From contig ML978124.1 in the NCBI GenBank assembly GCA_010015805.1, forward strand, positions 1,860,001 through 1,924,000: a DNA stretch of 64,000 nt. Direction: 5' to 3'. This DNA comes from Rhizodiscina lignyota. Taxonomy: Eukaryota > Ascomycota > Dothideomycetes > Aulographales > Rhizodiscinaceae. This document shows, piece by piece, positions 32,456 through 43,234 of this stretch; the stretch's first letter is position 1, and every line of letters starts with the position of its first letter. The notes beneath the pieces are model-generated. The model made no database searches and had not been told where the DNA came from. It saw only the letters and a program-made list of their open reading frames with translations. A program made the position numbers and the translations under genes.

Positions 32456-34202
32456 CTACCACTCGAATTCACCTTGGGCCTTGTGGAAGACGTAGCTAGA
32501 AGACGATGCGTTAGTAGGATGTTCTGCAGAATATGAGAACCGTGCAACATACTCTTTGCCTTTCGTCGACAGGACTCCGTCCTTGAGAGTACACTTCCAC
32601 TTGTTCTTGACCCTCTGCACCTTGTCGTACGTGCAAAGAATTGCCTCACTAACTGCCGCTCCTTCGTCATCCTCGACCACCTGGTTGTTCTCGTCCTCAG
32701 AATCGTCCAAGTCAGAATTGATGGCATCTTCATCGACTTCATCTTCATCGAATCTCGGCTTCTCGTCGTCCTCATCCTCCTCGTCCCCGCCGTCCATCTG
32801 AGCGATAGTTGGTAGAGTGGATGGCTCCGCCGGATTTGAAGACGAAGGCGGTGCGCCCAGGGCGGCCTTGCGCTTGAGACCTCGAACTTTCGTGGCCTTC
32901 GGAAGTTCTGAGAGGGGAACCATGAGTCCACTGTCCGTGTTGAATGCCATCCGCTCAATATGCGCCTTGATCTGACCGTCGGCAGCAATGCGGTCAGCTT
33001 CACTGCGACCTCGGCCCTGAGCGATGTTAACGCTCCACTCCGCAGCACCGTCACCAGCGCCATCAGTCTGAGCTGCGCTCAGGGAGTTGCGCTGCTGCTG
33101 TGGGGGCTGCTGCTGAGGCGGGTATGGCTGTTGTTGAGGTACTCGCTGCTGCTGCTGGCCCGGAAGCTGGATGCCCGTCGATCGGGGTTGGCCCGGGAGT
33201 GCGAAGCCCGGTTGAGGCTGTGCTCCACCTTGTGGCATAGGTGGGCCAGGTTGGCTGCCGTACTGCTGTTGCAAGAGACTTGCTGCTCGCTGTTGGGCAA
33301 ATGTAGAGCCTTGGACAGTGGGATATCCATTCATCCCAGAGTTGTAGCCTTGAGCGCCATTCTCATAGCCAGGCTCAGTTTTGATACGTACACCATTTGA
33401 AGCGGTCTGTCCCGAAGGATGCGATGCACCCGCTGTAGGAGGCGAGTCTTCTTGCTTCTGCACGTTCGACGGGAGAGTGGGCGGATTCGGGGCGGAAGTC
33501 TGCACTGGCGCCGGGTCCCAAGGGAACTGAGCGACATGATATGATGTGAGCCGCTTCTGCCAGGCCTATTATAGCTAGGAGTTAATAACATTTTCCCCAA
33601 AAATTAGAATAAAAGTGAATGGAACTGGGGTATTCGCATGGTGTGGCAGGTCAGATGACCTGCAGGCCCAGAAGAGTCTAGCGCTGGCGGGGATGAGGGA
33701 GGCGCGAGGGGCAAGGCAGGTAGGTATAAGAGGCTCGCCCAAATACGCGCGATCGCCCGTCCCTCGAGTGAAGTCCCGGCCAGCGCACCCCCGCTTTTGC
33801 TGGCTGAGTCGCCCGACAGAACGCCGCCTTCGACGACGAATATCCATCGAAAACGTACTCGTACCATCGAACAACGAGGTGGGAACGTATGAAATAAGCA
33901 AGCAGAAGGCGTGTGGAGACATGCGCAAGTGGAAATCCGTCGCGTCGAAGGGGGAGTGAAGTGCTTGGCTTCTCCTTACCTCCTTCAGTTCAGCCAGTGT
34001 CGCCTGGTCGATGCCAGACTCTTCGAAGTCATTTTGCGACTGCTGGATGACCTTGTCGATGATCTGCGCATAGATGTTTCCCTGTTCCGAAAAGCACGAC
34101 GGTTAGCACAAAGCGTGGGATAGAAACTGCGCCGTTGTAGCAGTCGGCCTTAAGCATCAAAGGAAGCCAACAAGGTTCACTGACCACTACCGAGTTCGAC
34201 AT
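32456..34202 (-). CDS. TOA1: TFIIA large subunit (Toa1, alpha/beta), 390 aa
   Basis: Four exons on the minus strand: 34185..34202, 33980..34081, 32553..33565, 32456..32495. TFIIA steadies TBP on promoter DNA for RNA polymerase II. The N-terminal four-helix part is MSNSVVGNIYAQIIDKVIQQ to GIDQATLAELKEAWQKRLTS, then VAQFPWDPAP. A long Gln/Pro-rich linker follows, then an acidic stretch (GGDEEDEDDEKPRFDEDEVD). The C-terminal barrel strands are CTYDKVQRVKNKWKCTLKDG and KDYVFHKAQGEFEW. The last intron (32496..32552) is 57 bp and free of stops, so an unspliced reading stays open. It must be removed to give the conserved end. The 414-bp second intron is unusually long for this genome. Confidence 0.94.
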
Positions 34203-35393
34203 CGTCACAGCTTCCACTACCTCACCGCTTCACCGCGTACGATCGATTAGCGGCGCAGGAGAATGTCGGATGGAGAGTGTGTGGCGTTGTGAAGTGTTTA
34301 TTCGAAACGTGAACACTGCGGATGCCGCCTGTCCACTGGTAGCGTCGAGCCTTGTATAGGCTCAAATCACTCCTTCAACTTCTGTTCAACCCTCGCATAT
34401 GCAAGCGGCTTCTTCAGTTTGCGAATATTGCCGTGTTATGTTGTGTCCGTAAATTGCGCTGCAGGCGTTCGGAGGTTGCAAGTAGGCTGAGGCGAAACCT
34501 AGGGAAGAGATTCAGGCCTCTTGTTGATGACTAGCGGCACGTGATCGGCCCGAGCGCTTAGTCACCTAAACACTCTTTGTGTTCAGTCGTGAAGTTTTCA
34601 AATATTGTGTTCGCTCTCGAATAGAAGTCGTTACCATTGAAAGGAGTTCTGTCATTCCGTATTAATCATTCGAACCATGTTTTCTCCGTCATGCTGCAAC
34701 GTTGCCTTTGCCGCCTCTTCGCATCTCCCTATTCGATCCAAAACGGCCGCTGACAGATAAGTTTTGATCTATAGGGATGACATAGTCTCTTTGCTTTTGT
34801 GCAGTTCATATTGAAAGATCTCGCTTTAGCTACAATAAGATGTCTTCATTCACGCTCTCGTCCTTGTCAGATTTCACCTCTCTTAGGAGAAGCGATGAGT
34901 AACTTCGGTGATGCTTCTTTATCGCAACCGCTTCAGCATCTAATTCAGCCATTTAGAATCGGTCTGACATCCGACAAGCAGATGACCTCAGCTATGGTTT
35001 CGTGTCTTAACTTCTAGCTACTAATTAATTGCAATCATAGCAAGCGAGCCATTGCGACGTAGTTCATCCCACTGCTACTCTATATAATACAGAAGACATG
35101 TTTTAATCGTCCACTCACTCTTGCAATTGTTGGTCGTACTGTAAGCCGAGATAACCTCGCTGGCGCCTACTTATGTACTGAAACTGGAGACGAACACAAT
35201 TGTGACAATTGTGCTAGTCCCATACGCTACGCTCAAACCGTGTCTCAGCAAATCATTGTCTCGGTCTCTTTTCGCCCGAGGCAAACCCCAACCTGGGACT
35301 ACGGTCTGCAGTATGCCCAACTACGCAACTCGTTATATCCTTATTTATGCACACCATTAAAGCATCTTTGCAGCAAATTGTACCTCTGCAACC
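34203..35393. other. Divergent intergenic region, 1.2 kb
   Basis: Between the TFIIA gene (leftward) and the lactonase gene (rightward). A TATATAATACAGAAG stretch near 35080 and AT-rich DNA follow. Short open frames only; no repeat or RNA gene recognised. Confidence 0.45.
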
Positions 35394-36527
35394 ATGCCAC
35401 CCAGGAGAATAATAGACTCCCATATCCATCTTTGGCCCCATTCAGCGGCGAGCCCTTCCGGCCATTCCTGGATGGAACCCGGCGCTCTCCTGACACGACA
35501 GTTCTCAATTGGAGACTACATTGCTGCAAACAAACATGATCCTGCTTTAGAGGGATTTGTGTATGTAGAGACAGATCGAAAATTGAATCCGTTTCGTTCC
35601 GAGGACCAGAATTTTGAGTGGGCCTCCGAGACTTTCGAGGAAGTCAAGTGGCTGAAGAGAATCGTAGAAGGTACACCCTTGGAAGGTGAGGGTTTCACAA
35701 AAGAGCAAGGGGACTTAATGAAGGGCGCGGTGATCTGGGCGCCTGTAGACCATGGATTGGATGTCTTTAAGAGATATATTCAGATGGCACGAGATGTAGC
35801 GGGTGATAAGACGTGGAAAAGAGTCAAAGGTATTCGATTCTTGCTGCAAGGAATTCACGACGAGACAAAGTTCAAGCAGTTGGTGCTTAGTGCAGGATTT
35901 GCGGATGTCTTGAGGTATCTGCCGCAGACGGAGGAAAGGTTGAGCTTTGATGTCGGTGTTGATGCAACTAGAGCCGGTGTGTGGCAGTTGGAAGTGGCGA
36001 CAGATGCGATCGAAAGCCTCCGCGCTGCTGGAGAAAGTGGCAAGAATACTGTATTCATATTAAGTGAGTTCTGTGAAAAGCCATTCCGGAACACATCCCT
36101 GACAGAATCAGACCACATGTGCAAACCGGTATACGCTCATTCACCTCCGCAAACCGAAGCGGAGACGTCCAATTTCAACAGGTGGGCATCCTGTATTGAG
36201 CGGCTGTCGAAGGATCCGAATGTGTATATGAAGCTCTCAGGTGGCTTTTCGGAGATGCAAAAGCAGGAGGCTTCGAATCCCTGGCCATCATCCAAAGTTG
36301 CAGACACGATGAGGCCTTGGCTGGATCGGTTATTTAAATGCTTCTCTCCGGATAAAGTCATGTTTGGAAGCGACTGGCCAGTGTGTAATGTCGGAGGACC
36401 GGGCATTGAGCATGCTTGGTCGAGCTGGAAGGTGGCTGTGAACAAGATCTTGGAGAACTATCATTTAACAGACGAGCAACAGGCGCAAATCTGGCACGGC
36501 ACGGCATTGGAAGCATATCGTCTGTGA
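35394..36527 (+). CDS. Amidohydrolase-family lactonase, probable L-rhamnono-1,4-lactonase, 361 aa
   Basis: Two exons, 35394..36063 and 36112..36527. The open frame runs through without a stop, but a 48-bp stop-free intron (GTGAGT...ATCAG, CTGAC branch) should be removed. Doing so turns FILSEFCEKP into the conserved FILNHMCKP. Metal-binding family motifs: IIDSHIHLWP at the N-terminus (HxH), the NH of NHMCKP, and MFGSDWPVCNV near the end (Asp). GFVYVETDRKLNP, EVKWLKRIVEGTPLEGEGF and WKRVKGIRFLLQG resemble fungal rhamnonolactonases (LRA2/LraB). Its convergent neighbour, 32 bp away stop to stop, is a rhamnose-dehydrogenase-like short-chain dehydrogenase. The two would convert L-rhamnose to rhamnonate in the cytosol. 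Family assignment is firm; the substrate is inferred from family memory and pairing. Confidence 0.85.
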   Translation: MPPRRIIDSHIHLWPHSAASPSGHSWMEPGALLTRQFSIGDYIAANKHDPALEGFVYVETDRKLNPFRSEDQNFEWASETFEEVKWLKRIVEGTPLEGEGFTKEQGDLMKGAVIWAPVDHGLDVFKRYIQMARDVAGDKTWKRVKGIRFLLQGIHDETKFKQLVLSAGFADVLRYLPQTEERLSFDVGVDATRAGVWQLEVATDAIESLRAAGESGKNTVFILSEFCEKPFRNTSLTESDHMCKPVYAHSPPQTEAETSNFNRWASCIERLSKDPNVYMKLSGGFSEMQKQEASNPWPSSKVADTMRPWLDRLFKCFSPDKVMFGSDWPVCNVGGPGIEHAWSSWKVAVNKILENYHLTDEQQAQIWHGTALEAYRL

Positions 36528-36559
36528 AAACTGGATCGCCGGAATCAGATCGATCAAAG

Positions 36560-37449
36560 CTATTGAAGATTTACAAAAAAGCCGCCATCAACCAGGAGCT
36601 GGGCACCATTCTGAGAAGAATTCAGTCAGCGATTCGATGTTGCGTGTGATGAAAGGTACTTACCACATATCTCGACATGTCACTTGCTAGGAAAACAGCT
36701 GGACCAGCAAGATCATCCGGTACACCGGTACGTCCCAGTGGTATCCTCGTCTCTGTATACTTTCTCTTCTCATCATTTGCGAGGTCTTCTTCATTCAGCT
36801 GTGTTCGTATGGTACCCGGAAGTAAGGCATTGCATCGAATGTTATACTTCCCCAGTGCAACAGCGCATGATTGCATCAAACTCAGGATTCCGGCCTTTGT
36901 AGGGGTATAGTGAGTCTGTAAGCCGCCTCCAACAAGGGCAGATATGGAAGAAATGCCGATAATGGATCCGCCGTTGCCCTGTTTGACCATCTGACGAGCA
37001 GCCGCTTGGACAGCATAGAAGGCGCCTGAGAGATTTATTGAAACTGTGAAGTCGAAATGTTCTTTCTCGAGTCTACTCTCGGAGTCAGCGACTGCAAGCA
37101 TAGTAATATCAATAATTGATTCTCATGGTGCTTACTCAAGGAATTCAGCGAACTTGCATACTCCAGCATTGCTCACAAAGACATCAAGCTTGCCAAATGC
37201 CTCAACCGTCTTCTCCACCAGCTCTATTGCTGTCTCTTTCTTTGAGATGTCTCCAGGAACGCCAATGAGCTTGCTTCCTTTCGGAGCTTCGTCCAACATG
37301 GTCTTAAAATGATTATTTGACCAATCATCGCCGAGATGGTTGATGGCTACGCAAGCCCCTTGTCGTAAATATTCCAGCGCAATCGCTCGCCCGATGCCGC
37401 TCACGCCCCCTGTGATTGCTGCAGCCTTGCCTTTCAGAAGCTCTGCCAT
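36560..37449 (-). CDS. Short-chain dehydrogenase, probable L-rhamnose 1-dehydrogenase, 257 aa
   Basis: Three exons on the minus strand: 37136..37449, 36664..37072, 36560..36610; introns 63 and 53 bp. The first acceptor is the GAGTAG downstream of a CTGAC branch, not the nearer TTGCAG, because only that keeps frame and gives EFLELEKEHFDFTVSINLSG. NAD(P)-binding motif TGGVSGIGRAIA; NAG as VSNAGVCKF; catalytic Ser in IIGISSISALVGG; Tyr-Lys in HYTPTKAGI; terminal NGAQLLVDGGFFVNLQ. Length equals that of yeast LRA1-type rhamnose dehydrogenases (about 258), and INHLGDDWSN near residue 37 recalls that group. It oxidises the C1 of a sugar to a lactone, the substrate of the neighbouring lactonase. Substrate is inferred. 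Confidence 0.88.
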
Positions 37450-38182
37450 TTCTTCTTATTATTATTTTGAATTCAGTCAAAAGCTGAAATCCTGTGCGTA
37501 ATGACCGATCTAAAAGTTCAACTGCTCGCTGGAAGAGACGTCGTCACGTCTTGCCTCATACTTTGTACCTGCATCACTCTCTCGTCAACCGGGATATCGT
37601 CGCCCGAGGTATAGCGAACCCGATGATTTTCAAGAGACTAAGGGACCCTGCAGGACCCCGTGGGGACAGGGTGAGCTTCTCGAACATTTCTATGTAAGGC
37701 TTCTGGAATGGACTTCTATTGATCAGAGAACTGATGATCATTGAATCTGTCCAGGATGAGCTCTTATAGAGCCTCGTTATGAAAAGCAAACTGATAGAAC
37801 CATTTAGTCCTATCAGAGAAACAAAGATACATACAAACAGTAATCCAGCAAAAAGAGATGATGTAGACTCTCAAACAACAATTTCGGGGGTTGAAGGGGC
37901 TCGATTGCGCCGATGTGTCCCTTGCATGCGTGGACTGCCCAGAGGTTGAATGGTAGTCCACAGCATTCGGACATCACATTGTCTTACCGAACTCATGTTT
38001 CATCATTGTTAACACATGATTCACGCCCTTCAAACCTATACCTTATCAACTCAAAAACATGTGATCATTTTATTATGAGTTGAAGATTCGTCAAGGTCGA
38101 GATGGAGCAAGCGACGTGGAGTAGACGCAGGCACAGTACAGTTGGGCACAATATCCAAACATGTATCTAACAGGGCTAATAG
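37450..38182. other. Intergenic region, 0.7 kb
   Basis: Promoter side of the dehydrogenase and 3' side of the enoyl-CoA hydratase, both on the minus strand. Short frames without motifs; nothing else seen. Confidence 0.45.
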
Positions 38183-39284
38183 CTACAGTTTCGAGCTTGT
38201 TCCGGTCTTACCCTTAGCTTTTCTCACCACATCAAGCGGTTCCCACCAAGGATATGCTTCTGGCGCTGATTCTTCGAGGGTACCAGTGAAGTTCACGGGA
38301 CGCTTCTCTAAGAAGGACTTGACACCTTCCTTGTTATCTCTGCGCATTGAATCATTAGCTAGTCAATTGGGCGACATGATGAGGTTGTGCCAAACTTACG
38401 TCGTGCTAAACAAATGGTAAATGATTCTTGAGTCAAGTAAATGTGCACCCTCTGGTGAATCTGGATTCCGCCACATCATTTCTTTCATCAACTGCGTGCT
38501 GACCACACTCGTATTCTTCGCGATCTCGTCTGCAAGCTCCAATGCTCGCGGAAGTACCTGATCCGGTGTATCTAATGTTTCGGAGAAGAGACCATCGACC
38601 AATTTGCTATCAGCTGTGTATACAGCGCCGGTAGTGATAAGATGCATTGCTCTCGATAGGCCTATCAGCTTTGGTAGGAAGTAGCTAGAGCATGCCTCCA
38701 TAACAAGCCCGCGCCGTGCAAAAACGAAGCCGATCTTTGCACCTTTGTATGCGATACGGATGCTCATCGGTAAGGTCATTGTGATCCCAACGCCAACTGC
38801 TGAGCCTTGGAGAGCCCCAATGACAGGCTTGCGGCAATTGTATATGGCCAGGGATACTCGGCCGCCACTGTATACTCGCGAAAGGGCGTTAGCATTGACC
38901 ATTTTGACACTCGACTAATCCGACGAGCTGTATGACTGGACAGAGTGGTACATACCCGTCCCTGTGATCGTTCACCCTCTCTTGTCCCCCCTGAAAGCTT
39001 CCCATTTTTGGTGTCAAATCTGCACCTGCGCAGAAGATGCGCCCAGACGATGTCACCACGATACACTTGACCCGATCATCGAGGTCAAAGTATTGGAACG
39101 CCTGCTCCATCTCCTCCATCATCCGCCCGGTGAAGGCATGGTGAGCTTTGGGTCGGTTAAGCGAGAGAACAATGATAGGAGTTGCAGTCGGTGAGCTCTC
39201 TGGGTAGTGTGAACATCGGATGTCTTGGAACGGGAGGGAGGAATAGGAGGACGGGATCGTAACGTCGGCTGGTGGGTTAGGCAT
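38183..39284 (-). CDS. Peroxisomal enoyl-CoA hydratase/isomerase family protein, 317 aa
   Basis: Three exons on the minus strand: 38956..39284, 38400..38867, 38183..38339; introns 88 and 60 bp. Crotonase fold: IVLSLNRPKAHHAFTGRMME, the oxyanion segment SGRIFCAGADLTP, RKPVIGALQGSAVGVGITMT, and KIGFVFARRGLVMEACSSYF. After the second intron come DNKEGVKSFLEKRPVNFTG and a tail ending SSKL, so the last three residues are SKL, the canonical PTS1 signal. It therefore probably acts in peroxisomal beta-oxidation or in breakdown of another CoA thioester. Two CCGAGG hexamers (39572 and 39738) lie upstream of its start. The exact reaction (hydratase, isomerase or hydrolase) cannot be fixed from sequence. 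Confidence 0.93.
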
Positions 39285-40222
39285 AATTGTTGCGGTACGA
39301 GCTAAGGAGATGTTTGAAGAATGTGATTGAGGAGATTAGCTCTGAATACTTAGCTCTTGAAGCCTAGGCTCGCACACGACTACAATTTGTCTTCAAGGTT
39401 GTGTGAAGGCACTTTGCGGAGAAGTTCGGTTGTTCAGCGGAGCCGGGGCCCCGCTGGTGTAGTAATAGTGCGGTAGGATATCGTATTTCGATACAATACG
39501 ACACCAAAGATGGACAGTCTTTCATTGACTTCGCCATCGGAATATGGGACCAGCAATGGTATTAAAGACGGCCGAGGCAGATGCTAAAACAATGCTCTGC
39601 AGAGAGAGAATTGAATAACATAGATATGATGGGTTACTTGTGTAGTGACCGATATCTTAAAATTCTAGTGACTTACACGTTCAAAGAGCCGCATGAAATA
39701 AATTAAAAAATAACAGATGGGATTAATAAGCATGTCACCGAGGCAGTAAGTTTCGTTACGAATGATACATCTTCCGCGGCTGCTTGAGCATTTCCGGTTC
39801 ACAGAATGCTCATCGGCTCTTCTGGAAATTATATCAATCAAGAGAAGGGCCATATTTCCCAAACCGGATCTTCATTCTGCACCCTGTAGCATGCTTGCCT
39901 TCTAGAACTCCAGTGTGCCGATCATGATTTTGTCGTATTGGAGTACTGGATTCCTCGTCGAATAGATAACGATGACCTTCTTCACATGGTAGGTAAATTT
40001 GAAAGAAAATAGACGAGTTTGGGGTACTTGAGACGAAATTGAAGCGGGATTGGGTCACGACGTATCACGTTGGTTGCGGAGGACCCGTCAAGACCATTAG
40101 ATCAAGACGCTCAAGCAGAGCTTTCCATTTGATGCTATCCACGTTTGCTGTTCAGGATCACTGAACAAGAAATGCTCTTGAATGCACCCCGCATGACCAG
40201 ATGAAACCCACAATGCACACGC
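39285..40222. other. Intergenic region upstream of the enoyl-CoA hydratase
   Basis: 0.94 kb. An AT-rich patch lies at 39655-39740. Two CCGAGG elements occur at 39572..39577 and 39738..39743. No gene-like frame or RNA gene is seen. Confidence 0.5.
39572..39577. promoter_or_regulatory. CCGAGG (CCTCGG reverse), possible FarA/Ctf1-type site
   Basis: About 290 bp upstream of the enoyl-CoA hydratase start, with a second copy at 39738..39743. Such sites are known before fungal beta-oxidation genes. Chance occurrence is plausible; support is positional only. Confidence 0.3.
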
Positions 40223-41224
40223 TCAGTAGAAAGTCGATGGTCTCCTTGCAGCGAACACCTTGTTCGTCACAGCCTTGCTGACGCGGGCAGGGAGAGGGAA
40301 TTTGAGGTCCTTGGTGAGGAGCTGCTTCATGTAGGGGCGCTTGACGTCGTCCGTCTTCTCAAGCTCAACGACGCGAAGGATCTAGTGAATTGTGAGTGAT
40401 ATTGAATCACAGATTTGAGTTATACATACGTGAACCGATCGGAAACGGGATCGATGGCGCGCAGCCATGTCTTGGTAGAGGGCATCGACCGCATCAGTTC
40501 GAGACATCTCACGGTACTCCTTGTACATGTTGTGCGTTCCGGAGCGCGAATCGTAGCGGATCCAGATGCCGAAGTTCTTGACCTTCTGGGGGCGCTTCTC
40601 CGCGATCTACAAGTACATAATGGTTAGCCAGTTGGTCTGTAGAGCTGGGAATCCCCAAGAATTGTGTGCCACCCGTGGTGTACGATCCGCGTACCTGGTT
40701 CAGCGACACAATCTCGCCATTTGCCTTCTTGATCTTGCGCAGCTTGCCGAGGAAATACCAGAATCGTGACTTTGCAACGACGTCGTTGGGTGCGAAGATG
40801 CGCATGCGGAAGAGTTTCGGAGTAGGGTTGGCGTCAGAGGGCAGATGGCGCCCAATGACCTGATATTCCTGTAGGCGACCTATATCCCGCTTGTTAGCTT
40901 CCAAGACCATCTTAAGCAATATCGGTTATTTCATCTGTGTCGTAGAAGCGCGAGCGACCGTTCGTGGATCCAGTTGCTGAGGAATTCAAAGCCTGCCCTT
41001 CAGGTTTGAAGGACCGTGGCACTGTGCGAGACCTCTTTCAACCAGGCATTCTTCTCCCAACTCTATGCCGCCTTGAATGGGATTCACTCCCATCATATGT
41101 TAGTGTTTCGGAGACGTCGTTGAATTTAGTGAAGAGGCTGAGGTATCGTTGCCGTTGAACTTCGAGTGGTCGCTTGCGCCTCGCTGCATGGGCTGCACTA
41201 GGAAAAGAATCACGACTTACCCAT
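40223..41224 (-). CDS. RPL20: 60S ribosomal protein eL20 (L18a), 174 aa
   Basis: Four coding exons on the minus strand: 41221..41224, 40695..40879, 40430..40606, 40223..40381. The first coding exon is only ATGG; the 341-bp intron (GTAAGT...TATAG) completes Met-Gly before [20 protein letters not shown]. Other introns are 88 and 48 bp. Family sequence is clear throughout: [114 protein letters not shown], ending AARRPSTFY. Length matches the family. A long first intron after the start codon is typical of ribosomal protein genes. Just before the ATG lies CTAACAAATTGCAG, which itself looks like the end of a leader intron (see findings). Confidence 0.96.
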
Positions 41225-43234
41225 CTGCAATTTGTTAGTTCAGATCTATTCGTCAAGTTTTTGGGAGTCTCTTGCCTTTCTGTGCGTTAAGGTGGTCGTC
41301 CTGCAGAAGTTGCTGTTCTCGTTTCGCAAATTCGAGAACTTGTCAAGGCGCGGTGTGGGTTGTTGAGCACGGAGAATCTAAATTTCCGAACATCTCTAAC
41401 CTAGTCCAAAATAGGCAAGGCACCAATCCATGCAATACATTATCGAAAGTTTTGAGACTTGTGGTTCTCACTTTTTTATTATCAGGGAATTTTCAAAACT
41501 GCTCACTTTTATAGCAAGCAACGATATTTGGGGGCGCTCAGTTTCTATTTTCGGCGTTACAGTTGGCTTTGCAGCTACGAGACAGTTGAAGAAGCGTTCA
41601 GGCTCCTCCAAGGGAACAGATAATAATGTGCGTCGCCAGAGTCTCATGCAAACGTTGAAGAGAGAGAAGAGTATTTGCATTAATCGTGAACTGTACTGAT
41701 GAAGCCTTTTTCTTCATATTTCATCAAGTTTTGCTTGATCTCTTTCATGGCGGCTTTTCTCAGATAATAACTGATCGACCCAACTCCGTACACTTTCTCC
41801 AGTTCGCCGATTGCGAAATCTGCATTGTGACAGAATGTGAAGTGGGCTGGCGTCTCTCTACAACGTCTCTATACCACCGCGTTCACGTCTGCACCGAACC
41901 GTAATAAGGCTAATCCAGCGCTCGACGGTAACTCGCAAGGGGTTATAGATCGGCCGTGGACATTGGCTGTTCAACTCGTTCCTAAGGCGTGTTCGAGGAA
42001 GTATCCTTCCGGTGAACAGAGGTATTCGTGATAGTGAAGCGCCACTGCTAGAAGTGAGACATGCGACTCATTCGACTGTTCGCGGGCGACCCCGAGGAAT
42101 GTGATTGATCCGTAGCTTGGCTGGCTTTGTCGGACAGCCCACACTAGGAGGTGACAGACCGAACTGGTATGTTGCTGGCGATGCATGGAATTACTGTTTG
42201 TGAGGAGAGCTTCAATCCTAAGAGTGATCTCAACAGTTCTCGGACACCTCTCACTCGGCAATATTCCACAGCGAATGGCAACAGCCCTTCCGCATACATG
42301 CGAGGTATTCTTATGGCGTCAAGAGCCGCCGTGCCTGAAGGATTCTCAAAGATACCGTAAATAGCGTACTGAGATCCATGAGAGTTGAAAATCAAATAAC
42401 TGAGGTTACGGACATGGAGTTCACTGTCTCCAATGACCTCATCAGTCCATCTCTTAAGGGCAGGCATAACGCACAATTGGCAGTAATCGGTCAAGTTTGA
42501 AAGACCACCGGCTACAGCTCCGACTCCTCCCTGACACCTAATACATACCGCGCGAAAGGCAACAATATACCATGTCCAATGAAGATCTGAGAGACAGAAT
42601 TTAACTCCCTCGACGAGACGTGCATGCGGGAAACAACAAAAACAAGGTGAGGCGAGTGATCGTGTCTATTGACATCTTGGACGGAGGATTAAACAGACGA
42701 AAAGTCTTGTAATGCGATAAGTAGAACCTAATGGCGGCGTTCAAGGGAAATATAGGGAAGACATTTGACCTTGGTTGAGGCTTCGCAAAGAGGCTGCGCC
42801 TTTGGTAGCCTGGCGGCTACTTTAACTGCATGCCTTACCAGAAATGAAAAAGTCAAGAGTATAATGAGATTGACGTGGATTTCTTTAAAGACTCCCCTGT
42901 AGCATAACACATAGTGGAAGAGCATATCTATGCTTGATGAAAGTAAGGAGGTGAGAGAGCTAGCAACAAGAGCTGTCCTCGGTGGAATATGCAACGCTTA
43001 GCACCGGAATATGGGTACCACCGGCAACCGGCGGCGGAGGCGGCCCCTCCCGCAACAACACGCCTTGCCAACCCGCACAACACAAACAAAACAATCAGTG
43101 CAAATATTTCCCGAACATCAAACCCACTACCTACCAGGCTCACTAATCTCCCTGATCACATCACCTGAGTGTTCAGCGACTAACGACATGCTGTGATACT
43201 GTCTTCGAACCCGACATTCACCCCCACGTCCAAC
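41225..43234. other. Intergenic region, 2.0 kb
   Basis: Between the divergent eL20 and PCI-protein genes. One minus-strand frame at 42144..42560 reads somewhat protein-like (VGAVAGGLSNLTDYCQLCVM, LLPFAVEYCRVRGVRELLRS), faintly like an ankyrin helix pair. It lacks a good start and I could not extend it. I list it only as a possible relic. Otherwise nothing is seen. Confidence 0.35.

Noticed and set aside
37116-37135. Nearer acceptor TTGCAG (about 37091) for the first intron of the short-chain dehydrogenase
   Set aside because: It puts the next exon in a frame with an immediate stop; the later GAGTAG keeps frame and family length.
42144-42560. Minus-strand frame with a faint ankyrin-like helix pair
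   Set aside because: No start, no repeated ankyrin unit, and no neighbouring exons could be joined.
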